DNA from: Streptomyces sp. NRRL F-5727
GTDB taxonomy: Bacteria; Actinomycetota; Actinomycetes; Streptomycetales; Streptomycetaceae
Direction of reading: 5' to 3'
Length of the DNA stretch: 13,231 nucleotides
NCBI RefSeq assembly: GCF_000719555.1
Contig: NZ_JOGX01000105.1
Coordinates: 1-13,231, forward strand
The position numbers were made by a program, and so were the translations under genes. This document shows, piece after piece, positions 1 through 5,768 of this stretch (the stretch's first letter is position 1; each line of letters opens with the position of its first letter). The notes beneath the pieces are model-generated. The model searched no databases. It worked only from the letters and a program-made list of their open reading frames with translations, and was not told where the DNA came from.

Positions 1-43
1 TACTGCAGGGGGGACCCTGTGGGAGAGTAGGACGCCGCCGAAC
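1..43 (+). rRNA. rrf: 5S ribosomal RNA, 3' end only
   Basis: The first ~43 bases match the 3' third of an actinomycete 5S rRNA: a GCAGGGGGGACCCTGT hairpin, then GGGAGAGTAGGAC and the closing strand GCCGCCGAAC that would pair with the 5' end of the molecule. The 5' ~77 nt lie outside the window. A strong terminator follows at once, so this is the end of an rRNA operon transcribed rightward. The exact mature 3' end is uncertain by 1-3 nt. Confidence 0.9.
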
Positions 44-55
44 AATCATTGTGGG

Positions 56-86
56 AAAGCCCCGCACCTTCTGGTGCGGGGCTTTT
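56..86 (+). terminator. Intrinsic terminator of the rRNA operon
   Basis: AAAGCCCCGCACC, a TTCT loop, then GGTGCGGGGCTTTT form a perfect 13-bp stem with a terminal T run. It sits about 12 nt after the 5S rRNA 3' end, which is the usual place for rRNA operon termination in Streptomyces. Confidence 0.93.
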
Positions 87-126
87 CTGCGTTCCGGAGA
101 CGTGCATCGGGACCGGGGGCCCTGGC

Positions 127-385
127 CGACTTCGGCCGGCCGCCGGAGTGCTTGGGGTAGAGCGAGTCGAAGCAGTCGGCGGTGAAGTCGTGGATTACGC
201 CGTGGGCTCGGTCGTCAGTCGTGAACGACAACTCGGCGATCTTCACGACCGTCATGCCTTGAGCGGCCAGCAGCACCATCTGCGCGCGCCGCCAGGACCC
301 ACGGAGCCCGTTCCTCTGCGTATTCGCAGCACCGCAAGGCCCTCGCCTCATCGACCTCGCGGACGCGCACTCGTTTTGCCAGCAT
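127..385 (-). pseudogene. IS630-family transposase N-terminal remnant (frameshifted, truncated)
   Basis: Reading leftward from the ATG at 385, the product begins MLAKRVRVREVDEARALR. It then continues in another frame as SWRRAQMVLLAAQGMTVVKIAE, a helix-turn-helix region, and VIHDFTADCFDSLYPKHSGG. This matches the N-terminal DNA-binding part of the IS630-type transposases common in Streptomyces. A frameshift lies near 330, and similarity stops at GGRPKS near 127, just short of the rRNA terminator. The DDE catalytic domain is absent, so the copy is dead. No inverted repeats or target duplication could be identified. The identification rests on remembered family sequence and the internal order of motifs. 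Confidence 0.75.
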
Positions 386-796
386 AGCTTTGGCGGCTCG
401 ATGCCGCTGGTGGGTCACGGGTTCAGGTGGCCACGGTTGTTGCTGATCTGCACCGCTTCTTGGCAGGGTCCACAGATGACACCACGTGTAAGTAGACCGT
501 CCCAGTGACACGGGCACCTGCTGCCGACTGCGTATCAGAGGGACCACCGAGGAGCCGCTGGGCTGGGACGTCACGGTGGTCCCGCCAGCAACTCTGCTTG
601 CCACTGCATCCCATGCACCCATCCGGTGATCGTGGCAGATTCCCCCGCACCCACCCCACCGATTTGCCCTCCGTGCTCCATCAGCGGGGCGAACTTTTCC
701 CTGTGCAGCGCCTGAGCCGCAAACATTTCTTACCGCAGCCTCGACGCCGCCCGAAAACGGATGGCCGGCCGTCTCTGGCTCAGTCATTCTGGCTCA
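386..796. other. Gene-poor stretch between IS630 remnant and the 797 gene
   Basis: About 410 bp in which no reading frame on either strand looks like a real protein. The open frames are low in recognisable motifs and overlap each other. The only clear structure is a 10-bp perfect inverted repeat at 540-549 and 574-583. The stretch may hold the upstream end of the IS630 remnant and the promoter of the gene at 797, but no -10/-35 pair is convincing. Confidence 0.5.
540..583. repeat. Inverted repeat, 10-bp arms
   Basis: GGGACCACCG at 540-549 is perfectly repeated in inverse as CGGTGGTCCC at 574-583, with a 24-nt spacer. It has no T run, so it is not an obvious intrinsic terminator. It could be an operator, a hairpin in a transcript, or a relic of a mobile element end. 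Confidence 0.55.
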
Positions 797-1630
797 ATGG
801 GTAGCAGAGCCAACGTCATCGTGGTCCGTGAGAACGGCCGGCATGAGCTGTACCGGACGGGGTGGGCGGTTGGAATCGACCTTGACCTGTTGGAAGGGCC
901 GAGGGCGGTTCTCGCCCTGCTTCCCGGACTTCGCCGGGATGGTTGGTGGTTGGACGATTCCATGGCCCAGGGCGGGGTCTTGCTCGACCTGGGCCGGAAG
1001 GTGCTTCTGTTCTTTGCCTGGGAGGGGCCCAGTACTGAGCTCCGGCACCGCGCGGCCACGTTCGAGCTGATCCGAGCTGCGTGGCCGGGTTGGGAGGTTC
1101 GCTGGTTGTACGACGGCTCGGCCGGGCTGCGGGAGTACGTCGGGCTGGACCCGGAGTATGTTCGCTGCCGCGATTCCGAGCTTTCCTTGGCGCCGTTCCT
1201 CGCCTTCGACGACGAGGACGTGGCCGGACCCGATCCAGGGGGAGTGGTGATCACGGTCAGCACCGGCCGCTGCCACGTCGCCTCTGACGCATTCGACCAC
1301 CCTGTCCGCGAAGGCGCCGCACTGCTCGATCGACTGGCAGACGCGCCCCTCCACGGAGTCTGTCAGCTGCACGTCAACGCTGGCATCCACCTCGACCCAA
1401 AACGGCGCCGTCTGGGCTGGTGGTCCCTCTACTCCTCGCCACGGGCTTATGAGGTACCGGAGTTGTGGAGGGGCTGGACGGTGGAGTTCTGGCGGGACGA
1501 CTGGGAGCGGCACGTCAGCGCCGGCGACCTCTTCGCGCCGGCGCGGTTTGATGCTGGAGAGGAAGCCAGAGCCGCGGTGCTCGCCGAGGCCGAGGAGCGC
1601 CGGGCTGTCCGGGCCTGCAATCGCGCCTAG
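797..1630 (+). CDS. Hypothetical protein beginning MGSRANVIVVRENG
   Basis: A 277-aa product. I place the start at ATG 797 because MGSRANV is the usual beginning of a Streptomyces family of uncharacterised proteins I recognise from memory. An in-frame ATG at 761 would add 12 unconvincing residues, and neither start has a good Shine-Dalgarno. The protein is rich in Trp and acidic residues. It contains WLDDSMAQGGVLLDLGRKVLLFF near residues 50-75 and AWPGWEVRWLYDGSAGLREYVG near 100-120, typical of that family. No signal peptide, membrane segment or catalytic motif is visible. The protein is probably cytosolic, and its function is unknown. It is convergent with the Imm10-type gene, with 79 nt between them and no clear terminator. 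Confidence 0.8.
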   Translation: MGSRANVIVVRENGRHELYRTGWAVGIDLDLLEGPRAVLALLPGLRRDGWWLDDSMAQGGVLLDLGRKVLLFFAWEGPSTELRHRAATFELIRAAWPGWEVRWLYDGSAGLREYVGLDPEYVRCRDSELSLAPFLAFDDEDVAGPDPGGVVITVSTGRCHVASDAFDHPVREGAALLDRLADAPLHGVCQLHVNAGIHLDPKRRRLGWWSLYSSPRAYEVPELWRGWTVEFWRDDWERHVSAGDLFAPARFDAGEEARAAVLAEAEERRAVRACNRA

Positions 1631-1709
1631 GTCGCCCGTCTCGGGACCGCACCGGCTCGCTCCTCGGTGGGATGACTGCGGCCGGTCTGAGCATGGCAGC
1701 GTGGTTGCC

Positions 1710-2117
1710 TCAGGCCGCGAGTCGTGTGGGGATGGCGTCCGCTCGCCCGTAGCCGAGTACCTGCGCAAGGATTTCGCGGAAGCGGGTGACGTCTTCGGGC
1801 GGTGCCTCCAGGACGGCCTCGATCTCGGCTTCGTCCAGCCGAAGGCTTTCCAGCGCCTCGGGATCCAGCGAGATGCGGAGGATGTTGCCCTCCACCACGG
1901 CTTCACGCACGCATCCGTACGCCGTCCCCTGGTCAGCGGTGACCAGGCAGTGCGTGTCCATTCCCGGTGCGATGTCCTGGTCGTCCGGCTCTTCTTCGCC
2001 CGCCATGAACATCAGGGTGAAGCCGCCGTGCTCGCTCTCCGCGAGGGCGGCCTCGGTGAAGTAGCCGTCAGGATCGATCTCTGTGGTGGCGACGCGAGCG
2101 GTGAATCGGTATGGCAT
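1710..2117 (-). CDS. Imm10-type immunity protein
   Basis: A 135-aa acidic protein. The order of features fits the Imm10 family of polymorphic-toxin immunity proteins: an N-terminal beta region (MPYRFTARVATTEID), an acidic segment EEEPDDQDIAPGMDTHCLVT that resembles the family's DxQDxxxGMDTY core, a strand-rich GNILRISLDPEALESL segment, and a C-terminal helix (PPEDVTRFREILAQVLGYG). Immunity proteins of this kind bind and block a partner toxin in the cytoplasm. No toxin gene is next to it: the flanks are a hypothetical gene and a disrupted gene. It is therefore either an orphan protecting against neighbours' toxins or a family member with another role. The start at ATG 2117 gives the family length but lacks a clear ribosome binding site. 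Confidence 0.75.
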   Translation of the reverse strand: MPYRFTARVATTEIDPDGYFTEAALAESEHGGFTLMFMAGEEEPDDQDIAPGMDTHCLVTADQGTAYGCVREAVVEGNILRISLDPEALESLRLDEAEIEAVLEAPPEDVTRFREILAQVLGYGRADAIPTRLAA

Positions 2118-2338
2118 GACGAGGTTGTATCAAGGCGCTCGGACAGCGTGTCCGGGAGGGGCGTCGACGTCATCCAGTCACGCCGGCCCGCTGACGTCAT
2201 GGCTCACGCGGTCGACGGCCGCCCCGCAGCACGGTCGAACGAGCGATCATCCAGCTCAAGCAGTTCGACGAGGGCGGTTGTGTCTTCCTCGGCATCGCCA
2301 CCGCGGCGCCGTCGCCATCGCGCTCCGCACATGAGCTC

Positions 2339-2513
2339 CTACACGACACAGCAGCAGACGCTCTGGTTCGGGCGCCGGGCGGTGCTGACGAGTCCGCCAG
2401 CTCGCGCACGATCGCGTCCGCGATCGCCGTGTCGACGGACTCGCCGTCCTCCGCACGCAACCGCGCCCACGCGGTAGCGACGTCACGCAGCCTGGAGTGC
2501 CCGGCGTCCGCTA
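2339..2513 (-). pseudogene. 3' half of a small gene split by IS5-type insertions
   Basis: On the minus strand the frame reads ADAGHSRLRDVATAWARL and then RAEDGESVDTAIADAIVREL directly from the edge of the mobile element at 2514. Near 2393 a single missing base switches the frame. Restoring it gives LADLVSTARRPNQSVCCCVV and a stop at 2339-2341. That is a Cys-rich ending like the 'ERLYCWxCV' tails of a family of small uncharacterised Streptomyces proteins (from memory). The matching 5' half starts at 5028. Joining the halves across one copy of the target site gives ISPRLSAAL-ADAGHSRLRD in frame. No function is assigned. The gene is dead by both insertion and frameshift. Confidence 0.6.
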
Positions 2514-2537
2514 GGCACTGTCCGACGGATCATGTGA
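2514..2537 (+). repeat. Left terminal inverted repeat of the passenger-bearing IS5 element
   Basis: 24 bp, paired with 3950-3973 with two mismatches, at repeat positions 12 (A versus G) and 18 (C versus G). It is preceded by CTA. Confidence 0.75.
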
Positions 2538-2567
2538 CTGTCTGATTGGTTGCTCGTTGGTTCGGTC

Positions 2568-3446
2568 ATGGGGCGGGGAGATCTAACGAATCGCGAGTGG
2601 TCGCTTGTAGAGCCGCATTTGCCGCTTTCCGGCAGGCGGGGAGGACGGTGGAACGATCACCGCACCGTGCTCAACGGGATCCTGTTCCGGATCCGTACCG
2701 GCGTCCCTTGGCGTGACCTGCCGGAACGATACGGCTCCTGGAAATCCGTCTACGAGAGGCATCGCCGCTGGTCGGCGGACGGCACCTGGGACCGGATCCT
2801 GCAAGCGGTCCAGGCCCACGCCGACCTGGCCGGCCGGATCGACTGGGGCATGGTCGGTGTCGACTCGACCTCTTGCAGAGCCCACCAGCACGCGGCCGGA
2901 GCCCGCAAGGCCGCACCGCGGGTTCCGAAAAAGGACGACGCCCCGGCACCACCGCCCCGACGAGGGGCTCGGACGGTCCCGGGGCGGGCTGACCTGCAAG
3001 ATCCACCTCGCCGGGGAGGCGGATGCCGCCCGATGGCTCTCCTGATCGCTCCAGGCCAGTGGGGCGACGCCCCGCAGATGATCGAGGTCCTGGACCGGAT
3101 CCGGGTTCCCCGCCCGCTGGGCGGACGGCCCCGGACACGGCCCGACCACGTCAGCGGCGACAAGGCATACAGTTCCCGCCGAAACCGCCGCTACCTGCGA
3201 CGACGCGACATCAAGCACACCATCCCGGAACCGAAGGACCAACGCGCCAACCGCCGACGCAAAGGCAGTGCGGGCGGAAGACCCACTGGCTTCGACCCCG
3301 ACCGCTACCGGCGTCGCAACGACGTCGAGCGGACCATCAACCGCCTCAAGAACTCCCGCGCTGTCGCGACCCGTTACGACAAGCGGGCCTACGTCTTCCA
3401 CGGTACCGTCACCGCAGCAGCAGTCCGCCTCTGGCTCAAGCCGTGA
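2568..3446 (+). CDS. IS5-family DDE transposase, internally frameshifted
   Basis: A 292-aa product from ATG 2568; a TTG 18 nt upstream would also fit. The N-terminal domain (LTNREWSLVEPHLP, GRRGGRWNDHRTVLNGILFR, TGVPWRDLPERYGSWKSVY) is typical of IS5 transposases with a DUF4096-like head. The catalytic triad is present in the main frame: D99 (VGVDST), D198 (SGDKAYSS) and E254 (NDVERTINRLK). Residues ~131-151 are out of register. The expected LGRSRGGLTCKIHLAGE segment is encoded in the +1 frame between about 2958 and 3018, flanked by CCCC and GGGG runs. One extra C and one missing G would explain it. The gene stays open, but a conserved strand of the RNase H fold is replaced by Arg/Pro-rich sequence, so the enzyme is probably inactive unless these are sequencing errors. 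Confidence 0.85.
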   Translation: MGRGDLTNREWSLVEPHLPLSGRRGGRWNDHRTVLNGILFRIRTGVPWRDLPERYGSWKSVYERHRRWSADGTWDRILQAVQAHADLAGRIDWGMVGVDSTSCRAHQHAAGARKAAPRVPKKDDAPAPPPRRGARTVPGRADLQDPPRRGGGCRPMALLIAPGQWGDAPQMIEVLDRIRVPRPLGGRPRTRPDHVSGDKAYSSRRNRRYLRRRDIKHTIPEPKDQRANRRRKGSAGGRPTGFDPDRYRRRNDVERTINRLKNSRAVATRYDKRAYVFHGTVTAAAVRLWLKP

Positions 3447-3464
3447 CCCACCGGGACCGAGCTC

Positions 3465-3848
3465 TCAGAATCCCGGGGCAGGGATGAAGCTCGGCCACCA
3501 CGGGGGCACACCGCTGGGGCACGGAGGAGTGGCGGCGCCCTCCCAGAAGATCGAGATGACGCACCAGACAACACCGAGGAGCGTCGCCGCGAGGGCAAGG
3601 GCATGGAGAAGGGGACGGCTCCCAAGAAGGGTGCCCACCGCGACCCAGGCCAGCAGCAGGACCGTCCAGAGGCCCGGGATGAACAGCCAGAACAGGAAAC
3701 CGCTGTTGGCTGCGTTGTTCACTCCCACGTCGCAGGCGGTCCACGACCTGCCCAGAAGCATGGCAGCGGATATCGCGAGCAGCAGAGCCACCGCCGCCCC
3801 GAGCCATCCATACAGCCGTCGACTCCCCACAGGCCCCCCGTTCGCCAT
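3465..3848 (-). CDS. Small three-helix membrane protein, probable IS passenger
   Basis: A 127-aa protein from ATG 3848 (MANGGPVGSRRLYGWLG). A GTG at 3875 would add 9 residues. Three hydrophobic spans are visible: WLGAAVALLLAISAAMLL (~residues 15-32), FLFWLFIPGLWTVLLLAWVA (~51-70), and LLHALALAATLLGVVWCVIS (~79-98). It ends with a Pro/Trp-rich tail, CPSGVPPWWPSFIPAPGF, a pattern I recall from uncharacterised Streptomyces membrane proteins. It would sit in the cytoplasmic membrane; its function is unknown. It is convergent with the transposase, with stops 18 nt apart, and lies inside the terminal repeats of the element. It looks intact, unlike the transposase. About 100 nt separate its start from the right repeat, enough for its own promoter, though none is obvious. 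Confidence 0.7.
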   Translation of the reverse strand: MANGGPVGSRRLYGWLGAAVALLLAISAAMLLGRSWTACDVGVNNAANSGFLFWLFIPGLWTVLLLAWVAVGTLLGSRPLLHALALAATLLGVVWCVISIFWEGAATPPCPSGVPPWWPSFIPAPGF

Positions 3849-3949
3849 CCGCTGCGGGAAGCACCGGATCCGCACCGCTCATCACTGCCGCATCCGCCCA
3901 GACCCCCGGCCCTGTCCAACAGGGAATGGACGCTCCTGGATCCTAGTAA

Positions 3950-3973
3950 TCACATCATCCGCCGGACAGTGCC
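3950..3973 (-). repeat. Right terminal inverted repeat of the passenger-bearing IS5 element
   Basis: Read on the minus strand it begins GGCACTGTCCGGCGGATGAT and matches the left end at 22 of 24 bases. It is followed by TTA, which was then used as the target of the second element. Confidence 0.75.
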
Positions 3974-3976
3974 TTA

Positions 3977-4010
3977 CGAGCTCGTGCACGGTAAGCGGTG
4001 AGACGTCGAG
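3977..4010 (+). repeat. Left 34-bp terminal inverted repeat, preceded by TTA
   Basis: It begins CGAGCTCGTGCACGGTAAGC and is identical to the reverse complement of 4991-5024 over all 34 bases. It contains two short palindromes, CGAGCTCG and CGTGCACG. Confidence 0.92.
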
Positions 4011-4030
4011 GGCTTCGGTGCGACCGGTGC

Positions 4031-4984
4031 TCACCTCTGTCGTCGGGGGTTCAGGTCCGCGGTCTGCTGGTGGGACAGTAGGCCGGCGACGGCCTGGACG
4101 GTGTCGCTGATGTGCTCACGACGGCCGAGGTGACGGGCGAGAGCCCGCCAGTTCTTCAGGTGGGCGATGCCGTGCTCGACCCGGATACGGCGTGAGGAGT
4201 GCGCCTTGCGCTGTCGCTCGTGCATCTCCTCGTACCAGTTCGGGGCGTCCTTCTTGAACTTCCGGTGCGGTGGCGTCACCACGCGTCCGCCGGTCTGGGC
4301 GCCGAGCCCCTGGTAGCCGGCATCGGCAAGGATCTCGACGACGGGCCCGTCGGCCAGGAGCTTGACCAGTCCTAACTGGCGGGCGTGGGTGATGTCCGCG
4401 CAGCTGCCTGGTCTGGCTGGGCTGCTGAAGAGCACCCTTCCGTTCTGGTCGGTGAGGACCATGGACTTGACGGCGTTCTGCTTGCTCTTTCCGGAGATGA
4501 ACGTGTCTCGGTCCTTGTGTCCAGCGGCCGGCCGGCGGACCCGGATCTCGGTGCCGTCGATGATGCCGGTCTGCCCACTGGCGCCGCGGTGGCCGATGAC
4601 TTCGGCCAGCGTCCGGAGCCGGACGCCGGGGCTGATCGTGCACCCCCGCTCGGCGAGCAGGGGTCGTATCTCACCGATGGCCCGGGTGATGGTGGAGCGG
4701 TCGACTGCGAACCAGCAGGCCAGCACATCGTGGGTAACCCCGTGGCGAAGGTGCACAAGCGTGGCCAGGAGCCGGTCGACGAACACCAGCCGGTGCTTCG
4801 CACCGGCGCCCACAGCGCGCTTCCGCGGCCGAGAGGTCAGCTTGGTCTGGTGACGCTCATGCCACAACGGCCCCACTTCGGCAACGAGTTCAGCGATCAC
4901 ATCGGCCGACAGGCCCGTAATCCGACGGTTGCTGACGATCACTGCACGAGCCGCGTTCCCCACCACCCGACCATGATCAACCAT
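4031..4984 (-). CDS. IS5-family (IS1031-like) transposase
   Basis: A 317-aa product. The N-terminal third carries a helix-turn-helix (HDVLACWFAVDRSTITRAIGEI, about residues 85-106) of the type found ahead of DDE_Tnp_4 domains. The catalytic domain follows with D143 (GIIDGTEIRV), D221 (ILADAGYQG) and E270 (RVEHGIAHLKNWR), a complete DDE triad. SGKSKQNAVKSMVLTDQNGR and the GGRVVTPPHRKFKK insert are also typical. The enzyme would cut and join the 34-bp ends that flank it. The gene fills almost the whole element, is undamaged, and has its ATG only 6 nt from the inner edge of the right repeat. The start was chosen because it gives the full-length protein; no strong ribosome binding site precedes it. 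Confidence 0.93.
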   Translation of the reverse strand: MVDHGRVVGNAARAVIVSNRRITGLSADVIAELVAEVGPLWHERHQTKLTSRPRKRAVGAGAKHRLVFVDRLLATLVHLRHGVTHDVLACWFAVDRSTITRAIGEIRPLLAERGCTISPGVRLRTLAEVIGHRGASGQTGIIDGTEIRVRRPAAGHKDRDTFISGKSKQNAVKSMVLTDQNGRVLFSSPARPGSCADITHARQLGLVKLLADGPVVEILADAGYQGLGAQTGGRVVTPPHRKFKKDAPNWYEEMHERQRKAHSSRRIRVEHGIAHLKNWRALARHLGRREHISDTVQAVAGLLSHQQTADLNPRRQR

Positions 4985-4990
4985 CCCGGG

Positions 4991-5024
4991 CTCGACGTCT
5001 CACCGCTTACCGTGCACGAGCTCG
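4991..5024 (-). repeat. Right 34-bp terminal inverted repeat, followed by TTA
   Basis: The perfect partner of 3977-4010. The transposase start codon lies 6 nt inside this repeat. Confidence 0.92.
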
Positions 5025-5027
5025 TTA

Positions 5028-5187
5028 GTGCAGCGGACAGGCGGGGCGATATCGCGGAGACGACGGGCCCGTCATTGTCCGGCCGGCACGATGCGAGGCT
5101 CACCGGGGGCGACGAGTTCTTCGGAACGGCCGCCGGCCGGAAGGCATTCCCACTCGACCACAGCTTTCTCGGGGCGCGTGGGAACAT
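5028..5187 (-). pseudogene. 5' half of the small gene split by the two IS5 elements
   Basis: Reading leftward toward the insertion, the frame gives CRPDNDGPVVSAISPRLSAAL and runs into the TTA target site at 5025-5027. It joins in frame to ADAGHSRLRDVATAWARL at 2513 when both elements and the duplicated triplets are removed. The frame is open back to an ATG at 5187 and further, and an alternative frame (GEPRIVPAGQ, then stop at 5072-5074) also looks protein-like. The true start and the frame of the N-terminal part are therefore uncertain, and there may be a second frameshift near 5075. It is divergent from the gene at 5343. Confidence 0.5.
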
Positions 5188-5342
5188 CTCGGCATGCGCA
5201 TGGTTGCTGACGGGGGTGCGTCGATCTCGCGGTTGGTATGGGCCAATTCTTTTGAGACTGGCGACGGGTATGCCTTCGAGCTGAGCTGGGTCGCTTGTTG
5301 CTCGGCGGGGGCTGTGTGGCGCCGGGTTGGTAGGTGGGGCGT

Positions 5343-5768
5343 GTGACGTATTTTGCGGATTTGACGCCGTATACGTATGGCGGGGAGTGCTCGGTGGGCG
5401 AGGTCGGGCGGCTGTGGCCTGGTGTTTCGGTGGTGAATGTGGGGTGGCTTGCCTGGGGGCGGGGATATCGGCGGGGGGTTGCTCCTGTGGGGCTGGGCGG
5501 GGTGTTGCGGGGGATGGCCGTTTCGCATCGGGCTCAGCAGACGCGTGGTTCTCACCCGTGTCCGTTCTGTGGGTGGGTGAGGTTCGGGCGGCGGGGGCGG
5601 GTGCCGGAGGGGAGTGCCGAGATATGGGTGCGGGGTGGGGATGTTGTTTATGCCGCGCCCGAGTTGATTGCTCACTATGTCGAGGCGCATGGGTACCTGC
5701 CGCCCGAGGGGTTTACTCGGGCGGTGTTCGCCGTCGGCGGGGCTGTCAGGGGCGTGGGGGGATTCTGA
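5343..5768 (+). CDS. Small hypothetical protein (DUF7919-like)
   Basis: A 141-aa protein from GTG 5343 (VTYFADLTPYTYGGE), preceded 5 nt upstream by an AGGTGG ribosome binding site. It resembles a family of small Streptomyces proteins that I recall as DUF7919: the T-Y-F-x-D-L-T-P-Y start, a single CPFC knuckle in GSHPCPFCGWVRFG, and the core SAEIWVRGGDVVYAAPELIAHYVEAHGYLPPEGF. No function is known. The lone CxxC could contribute to metal binding but is not a full site. The coding strand is strikingly G-rich and C-poor, with many GGG, GTG and GGT codons, unlike the neighbouring operon. Its 3' end overlaps the convergent vWA gene by 23 bp. Confidence 0.8.
   Translation: MTYFADLTPYTYGGECSVGEVGRLWPGVSVVNVGWLAWGRGYRRGVAPVGLGGVLRGMAVSHRAQQTRGSHPCPFCGWVRFGRRGRVPEGSAEIWVRGGDVVYAAPELIAHYVEAHGYLPPEGFTRAVFAVGGAVRGVGGF

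Larger units (their letters stand above)
2514..3973 (+). mobile_element. IS5-family element with a passenger gene, 1460 bp
   Basis: The ends are 24-bp inverted repeats, GGCACTGTCCGACGGATCAT (first 20 nt) on the left at 2514-2537 and its partner at 3950-3973. They match at 22 of 24 positions and diverge immediately inside. The flanking triplets are CTA (2511-2513) and TTA (3974-3976), a near-perfect 3-bp target duplication of the YTA type used by IS5 relatives. Inside are a plus-strand DDE transposase and, convergent to it, a membrane-protein gene. No copy of the right end lies directly after the transposase stop. The halves of the disrupted gene abut exactly at these ends, so the whole 1460 bp appears to have inserted as one unit. 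Confidence 0.7.
3977..5024 (-). mobile_element. Complete IS5-family (IS1031-like) insertion sequence, 1048 bp
   Basis: Perfect 34-bp terminal inverted repeats (3977-4010 and 4991-5024) enclose a single transposase gene. The element is flanked on both sides by TTA (3974-3976 and 5025-5027), a 3-bp target duplication of the TNA type characteristic of the IS1031 group. It inserted directly at the right end of the neighbouring IS5 element, so it arrived later. Intact ends, intact gene and exact target duplication indicate a recent, possibly still active, insertion. Confidence 0.9.

Noticed and set aside
794..1906. A 370-codon minus-strand frame opposite the 797 gene
   Set aside because: It crosses two better-supported genes, and its product is low in recognisable structure. 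The MGSRAN protein on the plus strand is the real gene.
2204..2332. Minus-strand 42-codon ORF starting MCGARWRRRR
   Set aside because: Its C-terminal part looks protein-like, but there is no ribosome binding site or known family. It follows the stop of the disrupted gene and is too short to support.
3910..3924. Short palindrome CCCTGT-CCA-ACAGGG inside the first IS element
   Set aside because: A six-bp stem with no T run and no clear position relative to a promoter. It is too weak to call an operator or terminator.
5194..5346. Plus-strand 50-codon ORF whose TGA overlaps the GTG start at 5343
   Set aside because: It lacks a ribosome binding site and recognisable motifs. The region is better explained as upstream or N-terminal sequence of the disrupted minus-strand gene. 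The GTGA overlap can arise by chance.
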